A DNA stretch of 49,067 nt from Chara braunii (Eukaryota > Streptophyta > Charophyceae > Charales > Characeae). Each line of letters starts with the position of its first letter. Position 1 is the stretch's first letter. A model generated the notes under the pieces. That model worked only from the letters and a program-made list of their open reading frames with translations, did no database searches and was not told the DNA's origin. The position numbers and the translations under genes were made by a program. The DNA is taken from positions 80,202-129,268 of the forward strand of contig BFEA01000644.1 in assembly GCA_003427395.1 (NCBI GenBank), read 5' to 3'. Of this stretch, positions 1 through 9,860 are shown in pieces.

Positions 1-905
1 GAACAGGCCAGAAATAGCCTGTTCCTCACGAACTCGAGCAGGAGCTGCAGCTGCAGCCCCTGCCTCCGATCGGCATTGGCAAGAGCAGCCTCCTGGACTA
101 CTCGCACGAGTCAGGAGGCACCCCGGGTAGTACATAGGACCTTCCCAGGCATTTCACAGGTAGTCTCCAGTAGGACGAGTAGTCTTCAGGATTCGGCCGC
201 AGCACTCAGGAGGAGCGTTGCAGTAGTCTTTAGCGTTAGGTAGTAGATAGCGCTAGCTGTAGTCTTCGGCGCTGGGCGCCCATAGCCTTAGTGGTAGTCT
301 TCAGCGTTGGGCGCTATGGTAGGTGGTAGATTGTAGAGTGGGAGAGATACTGGCGGAGGCCAGTGGGACTTACCTGTAGCGCCATCGCTCCAGCTCCATC
401 TTCGTGGTACCTGCATCAAGGCGCCAACTTCACAGGTTAGTACTGGACATAGAGAGATAGAGAGTTCTTCTTCTTCCTCTTCTAAGTCCCCCATCTCTTC
501 TCACCCTCTCGCCACCTGACTTCTCAGACTACGACAGAGAGAGAAAGAGTTGTGACTTGAGACTTGACGACAGTGGATCCAGACTGGACATTGGGATTCA
601 GACATTTCAACGAGGGACCATTTGGGCCTGTACCGAGACTTGGTGTTGACGACATTCCCATCTTCCCTCCTCTTTCGTCTAACCCCTCCTTCTTCGTCTG
701 TGTATGGTTGGGACTGGCNCAGTCTTCTTGTGTGAAGCGCCAGACCCCCTTCACACCAGATAACGATGATGATGATGTGTGTTCAGAGCTGCATTGCAAT
801 ATTGATTGTTCGGATCATTCGTATCTAAGTCTTCCGCTGTGTTATCTTGTACTTTGTATTGAGAGATCGGTTCTTGTTCTGGTCTGCACGTTACAGTGTG
901 CAACA
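1..905 (+). repeat. LTR fragment, inverted relative of the LTR at 3215-4085
   Basis: The whole stretch aligns by eye with the reverse complement of about 3215-4085, including the CAGCACTC block, the GATGATGATG run and the shared segment ending near ACAGTGTGC. The other copy is the 3' LTR of a minus-strand chromovirus, so this is an LTR of the same family in plus orientation. It runs off the left edge and no coding part of its element is visible. Open frames in it are not conserved between the two copies, so I treat it as non-coding. On its minus strand it keeps a TACTAAC branch-point-like site and a 37-nt exon-like block at 374-410. Confidence 0.75.
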
Positions 906-1619
906 TCTGCCCTTGTCCCTTGCCTTGCCCTGCCCCATTCGCCCTCCCCACTTCCTTGTCCATCTTGTCCAATGCTTGTGGACCTGCGTGACGCCGGCGA
1001 TAAAGGATCTAATGGCATGCGCACGAGGACGATGGCTTGCTGCACCACTGTTCATGGAGATTATGCAGCTGGATTGGCCACCATGCTGCTACACCTGGCC
1101 GGCACCCTGCCTCGCAGACTCCCTGGAGCAGCTACTTGTGACATGAACCATGTACCAGTCTGCGACTTCCTTGCTACCGGATCAGACNCCACTGCAGATC
1201 ATGTACCNGACGTGCCCACAGCCNTCGACCATGGACCTCTTGACTTTCCACGCATCAACACTCAGCATCTTGTTTCTCCTTGCTGAAGACCATTGAAGAC
1301 CCCCCTTGCCGCTGACCAAGACCTTTGCAGTTCGCCTTGCTTCCATCATCGACCTGACCAAGACCTCCTTCAAGACCCATATTGCTGCCGCTGACCTGGG
1401 ACTGCTCAAGACTTCCGAAGACCCCTTCTTGCTGCCGATCAAGACACTTGAAGACCTCCCCCAGACCCCGTGACCCATTGCAGACCTCCGACTCTGTACC
1501 CACATCCCATCAAACATCCCAGCCCTTGTACATGCAAACTGTGCCCTTGAACCTTGCAACAAACAATTTTTATTTTTTTTCTTATTATTATTATTATTTT
1601 TTTTTTTCCGTCCCCTGAC
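906..1619. other. Non-coding stretch, GAC/CTT-rich
   Basis: No gene is recognisable. From about 1290 to 1480 the sequence is a loose imperfect repetition of CAAGACC/GAAGACC words. At 1566-1612 there is an AT-rich run (TTATTATTATTATT then poly-T). A 240-codon frame crosses the inner end of the LTR copy into this stretch, but it is proline/cysteine/leucine-rich and not conserved in the inverted copy. Confidence 0.5.
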
Positions 1620-2110
1620 AACCTATAACCTTGTAGAATTTCCACTGAAATACCCGATCACCCTTGTAGAACATCCATAGGAAACCCTGTTACCTGCTCT
1701 CCCTTGTAGATCATCAATAGGAAACCCCGTTACCTCTTCACCCTTGTCAACCATCTATAGGACTACTCTGTTCCCCCTGCAGCACCCCTAGTTCATCATT
1801 AGCAGATCCCTGTTTCCCTAACCATTGTTTCCCGTACCCACTAGAACATTGATAGACATCCCCTGTTCCCCTGACCATTGTTTCCCTTACCCAGTAGAAC
1901 TTCAATAGAAGTCCCCTGTTCCCTGAACTTTGTTCCCCCTTAACCTATAGCAAACCATGCAGTCCCCTTAGTTCATCAGTAGGACTACCCTGCTCCCTGC
2001 TGTCCCTATAGTTCATTTGTAGGACTACCCTGTTCCCTGCAACCCCCCTAGTTCATCAGTAGGACAACTCTGTTCACCGGTACCAAACCATGTTCCCTCT
2101 TACTCACGCA
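1620..2110. repeat. Degenerate tandem repeat, about 35-55 bp units
   Basis: About ten imperfect units carry the recurrent words CCTTGTAGA/CCTAGTTCATCA, then a TAGGA-like word, then CCCTGTTCCCTG. Examples begin near 1632, 1672, 1741, 1787, 1973 and 2046. Unit length drifts, so this is an old array. No reading frame is maintained and I see no further function. Confidence 0.6.
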
Positions 2111-2235
2111 GCCCATGCCACCCACATTATACCCCTCTTCCCTTTCGACTTGTTAACCAGTGATCGGCCCCGTCCCGTCCTTCACAGATTTCAGCATTGC
2201 TTCATGATTTTTGGCAGCCGGGACGTTGCCTTCTA

Positions 2236-2256
2236 GAGGGAGGGGATTGTGTTACG
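2236..2256 (+). other. Possible polypurine tract and LTR start
   Basis: A purine run (AGAGGGAGGGGA) is followed a few bases later by TGTTACGGACTCC. TGTTACGG is a common way for plant Ty3/Gypsy LTRs to start, and a polypurine tract must lie just upstream of a 3' LTR. No second copy of the presumed LTR exists in this window, so the call is tentative. Confidence 0.3.
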
Positions 2257-3214
2257 GACTCCGCCAGGGCTCAATCCCTGGTCTATCTTTTTGCTGTTCC
2301 GGCTGCATCCCGTTTTCGGCCTGGCACCCTTTTTCCAAACCCCTCCTTTGGTACCGTAGGATTTTGGACAACCGGCGCCATGCTGCAATTCGGGCGCCAC
2401 TTTCAAATACCGCATTTTTCAGTTCTGCCCTCGGGGCCTTTGCAGAAATGCCCCTGGTACCGTACATGCCAGTGGTACTTATACCGGCTCCCCGTACGGT
2501 ACGGGGACCAGTCTCATACCAGTTTTCTGCTGCTGTACTCGTACTCCGTGTGACTTGCTGTTTGGGCCTTCGAAACCAAGACTTCGACTTTGTGCCTCAG
2601 CCTCTGGTTTGCGTCCGGTCGAGTTCAGTCGCGTGAGTGAGTGAGTGTGTGTGTGTGCTCTCACTCTCTCTCTCCCTCTGCTCCCTCCTCGTCCTCTGCC
2701 TCTGTGCTCGTTACAAATTCGCTCTTCTGTCTGTGGTTCCTTATCCTTGTTGACTCTCATTTGCTATTTGGTATTTATCGTATCCGGCATATTGCAAGGA
2801 AAATGAGCATTAGCGAGATGACAATGTCCAGAATGCACAATCATATTGAAGGCCAGATAATATCACAGTGTCCAGATGCAGAAATGCACCAATATAACAC
2901 CAATGAAGAATCGTAACACTGAAAACCAATGTCAATGAGAGCTTGCTCTTGCCACCACCAACATGAGTGTCCAGGCCCTATCTCTCTACTTGGCGCTCTG
3001 CGCCCAGCCTACTTCCTACACAGCTATAGTCTGCCTACTAATTGGCAATGCAACTGCTGACGTCAGCAGATCACGAAGTACTTGAAGATGTCGCCCAATG
3101 CAGACCATCGCCAATGCCAGGTATGTGCTCTCACATCATCATCATCATCATCCTTCTCTCTCTCCCCTGACTTACTCCCATGTCTCCCCTCTGTACACCC
3201 GAAGACCACCTGTC
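2257..3214. other. Non-coding stretch with GT/CT microsatellite
   Basis: Nothing recognisable as a gene. A GTGAGTGAGTGTGTGTGTGT run followed by CT-rich sequence lies at about 2634-2690, and a CATCATCATCATCAT run at about 3134-3152. The inverted LTR copy begins close to 3215. Confidence 0.5.
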
Positions 3215-3716
3215 GCATACTGTAAAGGTGCAGACCAGAACAAGAACCGACCTCTCTCACATAGTACAAGATAGCACAACGGAAGGCTTAAATACCGATG
3301 ATCCGAACAATCAATGTTGCAATGCAGACCAGACATACATCATCATCATTCCATGGCGTGAACGGGCCTGGCGCTCACACAGGAAGAACGCGTCGGTCCC
3401 CACCCATACACAGACGAAGAGGAGGGGGGGTAGACGAAGAAGAGGGGAAGATGGGAATGTCGTCAACACCAAGTCTTCGGCACAGGCCCCAAATATTCCC
3501 TCGTCGAATGTCTGAATCCCAGTGTCGAGTCTGGATCCAATGTCGCCAAGTCCCAAAGTCACCAATCTCTCTCTCTCGTAGTCTGCAGTCTGCAGGTACT
3601 TAGAAGTTAGGTAGCGAGAGGGGGAGGAGGAAATGGTGGACTTAGAAGAGGAAGAAGAAGGACTCTCTCTCTCTCACAGTCCGGTACTAACCTGTGAAGG
3701 TGGTGCCTTGTTGCAG

Positions 3717-3753
3717 GTACATCGAAGACGAAGCTGGAGCTATGGCGCCACAG
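3717..3753 (+). other. 37-nt exon-like block with consensus splice signals
   Basis: A perfect TACTAAC branch-point word (3685-3691) stands 25 nt before TTGTTGCAG. A 37-nt block follows, ending ATGGCGCCACAG, and then the donor GTAAGT (3754-3759). The inverted copy keeps all of it on its minus strand: TACTAAC, a 37-nt block at 374-410 and GTAAGT at 368-373. Relative to chromovirus A this block is antisense. It could be a small exon whose ATG starts a spliced reading frame. No downstream exon is identified. Confidence 0.35.
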
Positions 3754-3983
3754 GTAAGTCTCCCTGGCCTCCGCCAACCATCTCTCTCTCTCCACTGCTA
3801 CTCTAGCTCCTAATAGCCCCAGCGCAGAAGACTACTGCTAACGCTACTACTACTACTGCAGCGCTCCTCCAGAGTGCTGCGGCCAAATACTGAAGACTGC
3901 CTCCTGCCTCGTGCACGTGAAGTGCCTGGGAAGTTCCTAGGAACTACCTCGTGACTGTCTGCAGCCTGTAGGGCGGACCAGTC

Positions 3984-3991
3984 TTATATAG
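3984..3991 (-). promoter_or_regulatory. TATA box of chromovirus A LTR
   Basis: Minus-strand TATATAAG within CAGCACTATATAAGACTGG. The chromovirus C LTR has a matching but degenerate CAACACTACATAAGCTGGG near 18510-18530, and 48242-48249 has a related TATATAAGCTGG on plus. Shared context across LTR copies supports a promoter element. Confidence 0.5.
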
Positions 3992-4129
3992 TGCTGGCCC
4001 GTCCAGGAGGCGGCTCTTGCCAGTGCCAAAACGTGCCAGACCCTGGCGTTGAAGTTCAACCAAGGGCTGTCTTGAAAACAGGCCAAAAATGGCTTGTGCT
4101 AAAACCCTGGTCTGGTGCCTAAGTTTCAG

Positions 4130-4380
4130 GGCAGGTCGATCTTATGAGGGCCCGAAAATGGCCCTCCGTTTCAGGCTGAAAAGACTCAAGGCCTGGAAGG
4201 CCCTGTTTTAGGCTGAAACGACATAGGGCCTGAAGGCCCTCGTTTTCAGGCTTTCAGGCTGAAACGACACAGGGCCTGTAAGCCCTTGTTTTCAAGCTTT
4301 TAGGCTGAAAACGACACAGGGCCTGTAGGCTTTTGTTTTCAGGCTTTTATGTTGAGAACGCTGGTCGGGCCCTGCAGGCC
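4130..4380. repeat. U3 tandem repeat with GGGCCTGNAGGCCC palindromes
   Basis: About four units of roughly 60 bp carry TTTTCAGGCTTTTAGGCTGA, then AACGACACAGGGCCTG and a GGCC-centred palindrome. They lie in the U3 part of the chromovirus A LTR, upstream of its TATA box on the minus strand. Tandem U3 repeats often act as enhancers in LTR elements; that role here is inference. Confidence 0.6.
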
Positions 4381-4400
4381 CGTGTGGCTGTGCACCGAGC

Positions 4401-5417
4401 TTACTTGCGAGGGCGAAGCTCTCTGTCTGAGGGATGGACCACAATCCGGGTGGGAGGGGCAGGTTGTGAAGTTCCCTTAGCTAACCTTTGTCGCTCGCAG
4501 TGAGCGTAGATCAGCGGTGCGGATGCTGATGCTTTCAAATCTGCTCCTGAAATCCATCGAGTGTCGTCGGGATCGCATGCTTTGAATGTAACTTTGTACT
4601 GTCGAGGCTTGCTGCTGTACTTGCGATCCGTGATGACGCGGTCAACTTCCTGATGACCATCCATAGATGGAGGATCTTGCGATCGTCGGCCCGGGAAGTC
4701 GTCGCTCTTAGCTGGTGCATATGTCGCCGGCTTCGAGGCGTGAAAGACTGGATGGACCGTCAGATGCGGGGGGATGTTGGTCACAAATGAGGGGCCATCT
4801 CTCTCATCGCCCGCGGCTGATGTTACGGGCCATGGTCCAAACCACTTGGGAAGCAGTTTGCGCGAAACATCCTGCTCGAGTGCAAACTCTTCCGTGGAGA
4901 CCCACACCAGATCACCAGCGCGGATGGGACATGGCACGCGACGCCTGTTGGCTTACTGCTGCATGCGAACTTGAGCCTTTTGCATGTTCGCACGGGCTTG
5001 AGCCAACAATTCCCTGTACTTCCGAACAGAAGCGGGGGAGCAAGCAGCGTCTATGTCGGTTGTTCGTGGGAGAAGAAGATCAGTGAAGATACGGCCTTTC
5101 CGGCCACCGTGGTGCAGCTCGAATGGAGTCACGCCGATCGCCAGATGCAACGAAGTGTTGTAGGCGAACTCGATGTCGGGGAGGCGGTCAACCCAATCCT
5201 TCTGATCCAGACGGATGAGTGTATGAAGCATCATTTGAGCGGTTTGATGTGCTCGCTCCGTTTGCCCATCCGTTTGTGGATGCGGAGCTGAACTTGGTTT
5301 CATCTTGGTGCCGGATTCCTGCATGAGAGAAGTCCAGAATGCTGACATGAAACAAGTGTCGCGATCGTTGACTATGTCTTCCGGTACGCCGTGGCTGCAA
5401 ATCCAGCCGGTGTGCAA
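4401..5417 (-). pseudogene. Chromovirus A integrase C-terminal half with chromodomain (Ty3/Gypsy pol remnant)
   Basis: Integrase inserts retrotransposon cDNA into chromosomes, and the C-terminal chromodomain targets it to chromatin. The minus-strand frame starts inside the DDE core at an SDRD-equivalent (NDRD) motif, followed by HPQTDGQTE with the catalytic Glu. Next come EFAYNTSLHLAIGVTPFEL, a GPW-type C-terminal motif, PVFHASK and a chromodomain-like RWISGADLKA segment ending at the stop. One in-frame TAA at 4950-4952 splits it. The chromovirus C copy has CAA there, so this is a CAA-to-TAA change. The zinc finger, RT, protease and Gag parts are missing: the element is cut near 5417, next to the LTR of chromovirus B. 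Closely related to 44796-46250. Confidence 0.85.
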
Positions 5418-5502
5418 GAGGCGCGATTGGAGAGGCAGGCCCTTTCCTAAATGTCCAATGCGTGGGCAGGCCCTTCCCTAAATGGAAGCGGCCTGCCTGC
5501 CT

Positions 5503-5866
5503 TGCGTGCAGCCTGGCTGCGTCGGGCCCCTGCCCTGAAGCTTCCGGTAGGCCCACAGAGGCTGAGCCCCAATCCAAACGAATCAGCCCAGGGCCTGTGA
5601 CAGTTACCCTTGCCCAACTGCCTACAGTCTGAGTTGGGTCCGTGCTGCGTATCTCGCCCAGGGCCCGACTCAGATGCATTTGATAAAGGAGGCCAGGGCC
5701 TGGGCGCTTTCAACCAACTGGCGCTGCGCAACTGCCTGAATTTCCCCAATTGCGTGGTGACCCCAAAATAGGCCTGTAGGCCTCGGTCGAGCCTACCTTC
5801 ACTTAGGGCGGCCGACTAAGCTGTAGATAGGGCCCAGTAGGGCATATCGAGGCCTTGTGCCGTGCA
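5503..5866 (-). mobile_element. 364-bp LTR of chromovirus B (3' side)
   Basis: This 364-bp block recurs at 16979-17342 with the same length and roughly nine in ten bases identical by eye. On the minus strand both copies begin TGC and end GCA, a short terminal inverted repeat as LTRs have. Directly upstream (minus strand) is the purine-rich word GGAGGAGGGA, and before that the end of the chromovirus B integrase. A 3' LTR is expected exactly here. A 20-bp word (GGCAGGCCCTTTCCTAAATG) is duplicated just outside, at about 5433 and 5465. Confidence 0.65.
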
Positions 5867-5902
5867 TTCCCTCCTCCATACTTCGCTAGTCCTCTGAGAA
5901 GT

Positions 5903-6530
5903 TTAATCTTCAATAATCTGGCGCTTTCCCTTCTGCATAGACTTTTCATATTGGGCCACAACCTGAAGAGCGGTCTGCATCGGTTCCTCCCTAGTAAACC
6001 ATCGATCCTCCTTTGGATTAGTGTGATGTCTGAACCGAACCCGGTACTGCAGCGTCGGTTTTGGAGGACGTCCCCTGCCTGCCGGTCTTGGAACTGGCAT
6101 TTCCTTGTGGTCAACGATGTCATCGATGTCAACCTCTCCATCCATGGTTGGGGGCAACATTGAGCGACGAGAGGGAAACTGGTCTGTTTCTCTAAAAGGT
6201 GCAAGCTTGAAGGCGTGGAAAACAGGGTAAGTGCGTAGGTGACCAGGAATGCGAATAACGTAAGAAGGACCATCCGGTTCATTCCCAACGACATCTAGAA
6301 CCTCCCATGGTCCGAAGTACTGTGGCATGAGCTTGCGAGAGATCCCGTGCTCCAGTCCCAGTTCTGAGGACTTAACCCAGACTCTTTCTCCTACATAGAA
6401 TGTAGAGGGGCGGTGGTGTTTCTTCTCTGACTCTATCATCGCCGCCTGTGCTTTATGCATTTGCTCAACAGCCTGCTGCATCAGGCGCTCATAACGGTAA
6501 GCAGGTCCCTGGTGCAGCAGATGTCCGATT
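5903..6530 (-). pseudogene. Chromovirus B integrase C-terminus with chromodomain-like tail
   Basis: The minus-strand frame continues the integrase after a frameshift near 6530. It has VGERVWVKSSELG and then a GPWEVLDVVG motif, the plant form of the integrase GPY/F module that contacts DNA. PVFHAFKLAPF follows, then a chromodomain-like stretch with LQYRVRFR and DRWFTREE. The stop is at 5903, followed by a polypurine word and the LTR. Order and spacing match chromovirus A and C, but the sequence is from a different family. Confidence 0.8.
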
Positions 6531-7406
6531 CTAAGGTAGGAGGAAGTCCAAAGGCAGTCTAGGCTTGAAAGTTAGTAGCAAGTTGTTCGGGCTCACTCCC
6601 GTAGCGCTGTGCACAGCGTTGTTGTACAGCCTGGCGATGAGAGCAAGTTTCTCATCCCTGTCCACCTGATTTGGCTTGATGTAATGCCTCAGCAGGTGTT
6701 GTACAGCGCGGTTTAACTGCTCTGCCTGCCCATTCACCTCTGGGTGATTGCCTGATGTCATTTGCCACTGCGTGCCCTATTCCGCAGCTGCATCTTTCCA
6801 CAATTCACTGGTGAATCGCACATCCCGGTCACTAACTATAGATTTAGGCAGTCCGAAATCTCTGACCCAGTTTTCTTTGAACAGCTTGATCACATACTCA
6901 GTTTTAGCTGTTGCTGGCATTGCGACTAACCTAGCGTACTTACTAAACCTACCCACAATGTCATAGACGTAGCGCATTCCACTCTTGTTGGTGACCAGCG
7001 TATCCATGAAGTCCATGGACAGGCTCTCACCAGGCCTTTCCGGAATCGGAAGGGGCTTCAGAAGCCCAAGAGGAGCTTGTGTACGTGGCTTGTCCCTCTG
7101 ACAGATCTGACAAGTCTCCACGTACAGCTTAGCGTCTCTCATCATCGTGGGCCACCAGAACTGCTGCAGCAGATTAGTTGTTGTCTTCTTGTAGCCAAAA
7201 TGGCCGGTGGCATTATGACACTCTCCTAAAAATAAACTGCGCAAAGACTCCCGATTAGGCACACACAGATGTTTATTCCCGGCCTTCTCAAGGAACAGCA
7301 AGTCGTTGACCAACTTGAACTCGACAAAAGTCACTTTGTCCTTCGCCTCGAGTCTGCGAATGATCTCAGACATAAACTGGTCCTCACGATAGGCTTCCAC
7401 CAAAGA
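6531..7406 (-). pseudogene. Chromovirus B integrase zinc finger and DDE core
   Basis: Minus-strand residues include the HHCC zinc-binding module (ECHNATGHFG and CQICQ). The catalytic triad is visible: Asp in SMDFMDTL, Asp in IVSDRDVRF and Glu in NGQAEQ. One in-frame TAG near 6774-6776 interrupts the core just before GTQWQMTSGNHPE. A frameshift near 6530 separates it from the C-terminal part. Upstream it joins the RNase H tail without a gap. Confidence 0.85.
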
Positions 7407-8072
7407 GCGAGTGACATCGTCTGCGAGCTCAAACTCAGTAATCAGCGCACCAGAGAAATCAGGCCTGCGCGATAAGGCATCAACAACTTTGTTGTACTCC
7501 CCTTTGAGATACTACGGTTCGAAGTCATACTGTTCAATGACTTCGATCCAGCGCTTCAATGCATCCGAGAGCACTAGTTGGGTTCTCATCCACTTCAGGG
7601 TCTGATGATCAGTCCTGACGATGAAGAACCTCCCAAGGAGGTAATGTGTCCAATGGGTCAGTGCCTTGTAAATCGTGTAGAGCTCTTTCTCATAAGTGGA
7701 CTTTGCCAACTTCTGAGACGGCATCTTCTTGGACATGTACTCGACTGGCCTCAACTTTGGCCCCTCCTGTTGCGCTAGCACGGCACCAATGCCATATTGG
7801 ATGCCATCCATGGTTACTATAAACAGCTTGTTAGGATCAGGAAGTTTCAAGACCTCATGATGCGTCAACGCATGCTTCAGATGTCTGAAAGCAGCCTCGC
7901 ACCTGGCTGTCCAGTCCCATGGGGTGTCAAGTCGGGCTAGGTCTGTCAAAGGGGCGGCAACTATTCTATAGCTCTTCACAAAATTGCGATAGTAGCCGGT
8001 CATCCCTAAGAAGGACCTTGTCTCAGTCACAGACTGAGGACGCGGCCAATCACGAATGCTGGCCAAACTCAT
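7407..8072 (-). pseudogene. Chromovirus B RNase H domain and RT connection
   Basis: Starts in the RT thumb/connection (RSFLGMTGYYRNFVKSY) and continues into RNase H, which removes the RNA strand during reverse transcription. RNase H features: Asp in VTMDGIQYGIG, Glu in YEKELYTIY, Asp in VRTDHQTL and Asp in VVDALSRRP. An in-frame TAG at 7509-7511, between YDFEP and YLKGEYNK, replaces a residue that is usually Glu or Gln in this family, so CAG-to-TAG is the simplest origin. A frameshift near 8065 joins it to the RT palm. Confidence 0.85.
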
Positions 8073-9192
8073 CGGGCTTCAAACCCTCCACCGAAATCTC
8101 ATGACCTAAGTACAAGATACGGGTGCGGCCAAACTCGCACTTCTCACCGTTGATCTTGAACTTGTGTTGTCGAAGGAGACTAAGGACTTTGTCCAAATGA
8201 GCTACGTGCTCTTCGACAGTTCTACTAAAGATAAGTATGTCATCGAGGTACATGATGACAAACTTGTCCAAGTAGTCATGAAAGATCCGATTCATCACGT
8301 GCTGAAAGGTGTCAGGAGCATTGCAAAGGCCGAAAGGCATCACCACAAACTCGTACAAACCGTACCTGGTCTGAAAGGCGGTTTTGTGCTGATCCTCTGG
8401 CCGTATAGCAATCTGATGGTACCCGGATTTCAGATCTATCTTACTGAAGTACCGGAACCCTTGCACTCAATCTAACTATTCATCGATGCACGGTAGGGGC
8501 GCTCAGTTCTTGACAGTGATGGCATTGAGGCCCCTGTAGTCAATGCACATCCTCAGAGTGCCCCCTTTCTTTGGTACGAATAGGACTGGAGAACCATAAG
8601 GAGAGACACTCGGTCGGATCCAACCCTTCTCTACGAGTTCCTTGAGTTGCCGGCGAAGCTCATCAAGTTCGCCTGGAGACATCCGGTAGATCCTACCCTT
8701 TGGGTTGCTAGACCCTGGGATAATCTCTATCGCGTGGACGACCTCCCTCTCAACAACCCTTGTAGGCTCTTCAAATAGATCAGGGTACTGGGCAACTCGC
8801 TCTATCTCCGGCGACATTTTCACCGGCTCGCTTGCTGCAGAGACATATACTAGATACATACCCTCCTCCGAATTTTGCTTATAGTAATTGTAGAACGCGG
8901 CCGCACACATGCATCCGTAGGACTCGATCAGACTACTAGCCTTAAACTTACGTAATGTGGCAGTCCCCCCACCTGGCAAAGTGTGTTTGACCACCTTTTG
9001 GTCCCAGTCAAACTGGGGCTGTGCCACGGAGAGGTAGTACATACCTAACAAGATATCCATAGGGAGATCATCGCTCACTAGGAACGAGACGCAATGTCTC
9101 AGTTTCCCTCCCGCGTACAGGAAACAACACTCAACATCTTGGAGGTAGTCATTAACTACCATGCGTTGTTTGTTGGCACAGATCGACTCCAC
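8050..9192 (-). pseudogene. Chromovirus B reverse transcriptase
   Basis: The RT frame includes [53 protein letters not shown] (first catalytic Asp), MPFGLCNAPDTFQ and the YLDD box in VIMYLDDILIFS. Between ITVKN and GFRYFSK (about 8467-8505) three in-frame stops occur, one a TGA where the family has Arg (CGA), alongside an Arg-to-Cys change (CGC-to-TGC). This is the decay expected at methylated CpG. The N-terminal part of this frame also carries the end of the protease (DILLGMYYL). Confidence 0.87.
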
Positions 9193-9519
9193 AGGTCAAC
9201 TCAGGCGCTGCACTCGCCCCTGTAAGCGCAGTCTCTCAACACACGCGCGACTAATGTTCCTTGTCGAGCAAGTGTCATAATAGGCCCCGGCCTTGCGGCC
9301 GCCGATGACTACCTCGCCGACGAACATCTCTCCCTTAGGGGCTTTAGCCAATGTCGTCCAAGTAGCTAGTGGGTCTGATCTAGACCACTCCTCTAGCTCC
9401 TCGAAGGACTCGAACACATTCATCGAACAGAGGCTCGATGGGTCTGAATGTGTTTGCGGAACGACGATGGACTCAGTAGCTTGGGCCATCTCTCGAGATG
9501 GTGAGGGCGTGTCCACCAC
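9193..9519 (-). pseudogene. Chromovirus B aspartic protease region
   Basis: The minus-strand frame carries GGRKAGAYYDTCSTRNIS, which occupies the place of the retropepsin active-site loop (usually D-S/T-G-A). The catalytic Asp remains, but Gly is Cys. An in-frame TGA at 9196-9198 separates it from the downstream half, which has the DILLGM motif typical of the second retropepsin loop. The protease would cleave Gag-Pol. Whether the DTCS form is a family trait or a lesion cannot be told from one copy. Confidence 0.65.
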
Positions 9520-9539
9520 CTCGACCCTAGCAGGAACAG

Positions 9540-9800
9540 CTACTATTCCTACTGGCCCGATGTGTTTCCCGGAGCAGTGTCAGAACTGCTGGTCACATTG
9601 CTGCCAACGGGAGCGGAGGATCCCAACGCCTGCCCCATCATAGGCGGGATCTTTTCGGTCACCTTCTTGTTTCAGCACTTGAACTGGTTATGGATGTATT
9701 GGCCACAACGGAGACAAGCCTACCGCGTGTACAGATCTCTCCACGCGTCCTCACTGAGACCCGCTTTCTCCCATGGAGGAGCATTGGGGTCAACTTAACT
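9540..9800 (-). pseudogene. Chromovirus B Gag C-terminus with CCHC zinc knuckle
   Basis: On the minus strand 9675-9716 encodes CLRCGQYIHNQFKC, a perfect CX2CX4HX4C nucleocapsid zinc knuckle that binds genomic RNA. It is preceded by SEDAWRDLYTR and an in-frame TAG. Another stop (TGA) follows the last Cys. The frame then runs through a serine/threonine-rich linker to a TAG near 9550. The capsid part of Gag is absent beyond about 9800. Confidence 0.7.
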
Positions 9801-9830
9801 CCTAGACCGGGAACCTCCACGGCGTTGTCG

Positions 9831-9860
9831 GGGCGAATACCCTTACAAGGGTATCCGCCC
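9831..9860. repeat. Perfect-stem hairpin
   Basis: GGGCGAATACCCTT pairs with AAGGGTATCCGCCC around a 2-nt loop, with a single A/C mismatch. A second hairpin (GCCTGCGCGGA with TCCGCACGCAGGC) lies at 9909-9946. They mark the upstream edge of recognisable chromovirus B sequence. Confidence 0.6.

Larger units (their letters stand above)
3215..4390 (-). mobile_element. 3' LTR of minus-strand chromovirus A
   Basis: This block lies immediately downstream (minus strand) of the stop codon of the chromovirus A integrase remnant, where a 3' LTR must be. It contains a U3-like GC-rich tandem repeat (4130-4380) and a TATATAAG box on the minus strand near 3984-3991. The part 3215-4085 matches the plus-strand LTR at 1-905. 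The first bases, which carry CCACACGGG, also resemble the start of the LTR of chromovirus C at 44750-44774. The exact start and the polypurine tract are eroded. Confidence 0.65.
5503..9800 (-). mobile_element. Chromovirus B, decayed Ty3/Gypsy retrotransposon
   Basis: On the minus strand the order is Gag zinc knuckle, protease, RT, RNase H, integrase, chromodomain-like tail, polypurine tract, LTR. That is the Ty3/Gypsy order (RT before integrase). Only the end of Gag is present and no 5' LTR or primer-binding site is found next to it. A second LTR in the same orientation lies at 16979-17342. Either that is the original 5' LTR, separated by about 7 kb of later insertions, or it is an unrelated solo LTR. 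Multiple stops and frameshifts make the copy non-autonomous. Confidence 0.85.

Noticed and set aside
564-1286. 240-codon open frame
   Set aside because: It crosses the end of an LTR copy, contains Ns, and the inverted copy does not keep the frame.
1-4085. Inverted arms as terminal inverted repeats of a DNA transposon
   Set aside because: The right arm is joined to the integrase end of a minus-strand chromovirus and contains a TATA box in LTR position, so two opposed LTRs explain it better. No transposase lies between the arms.
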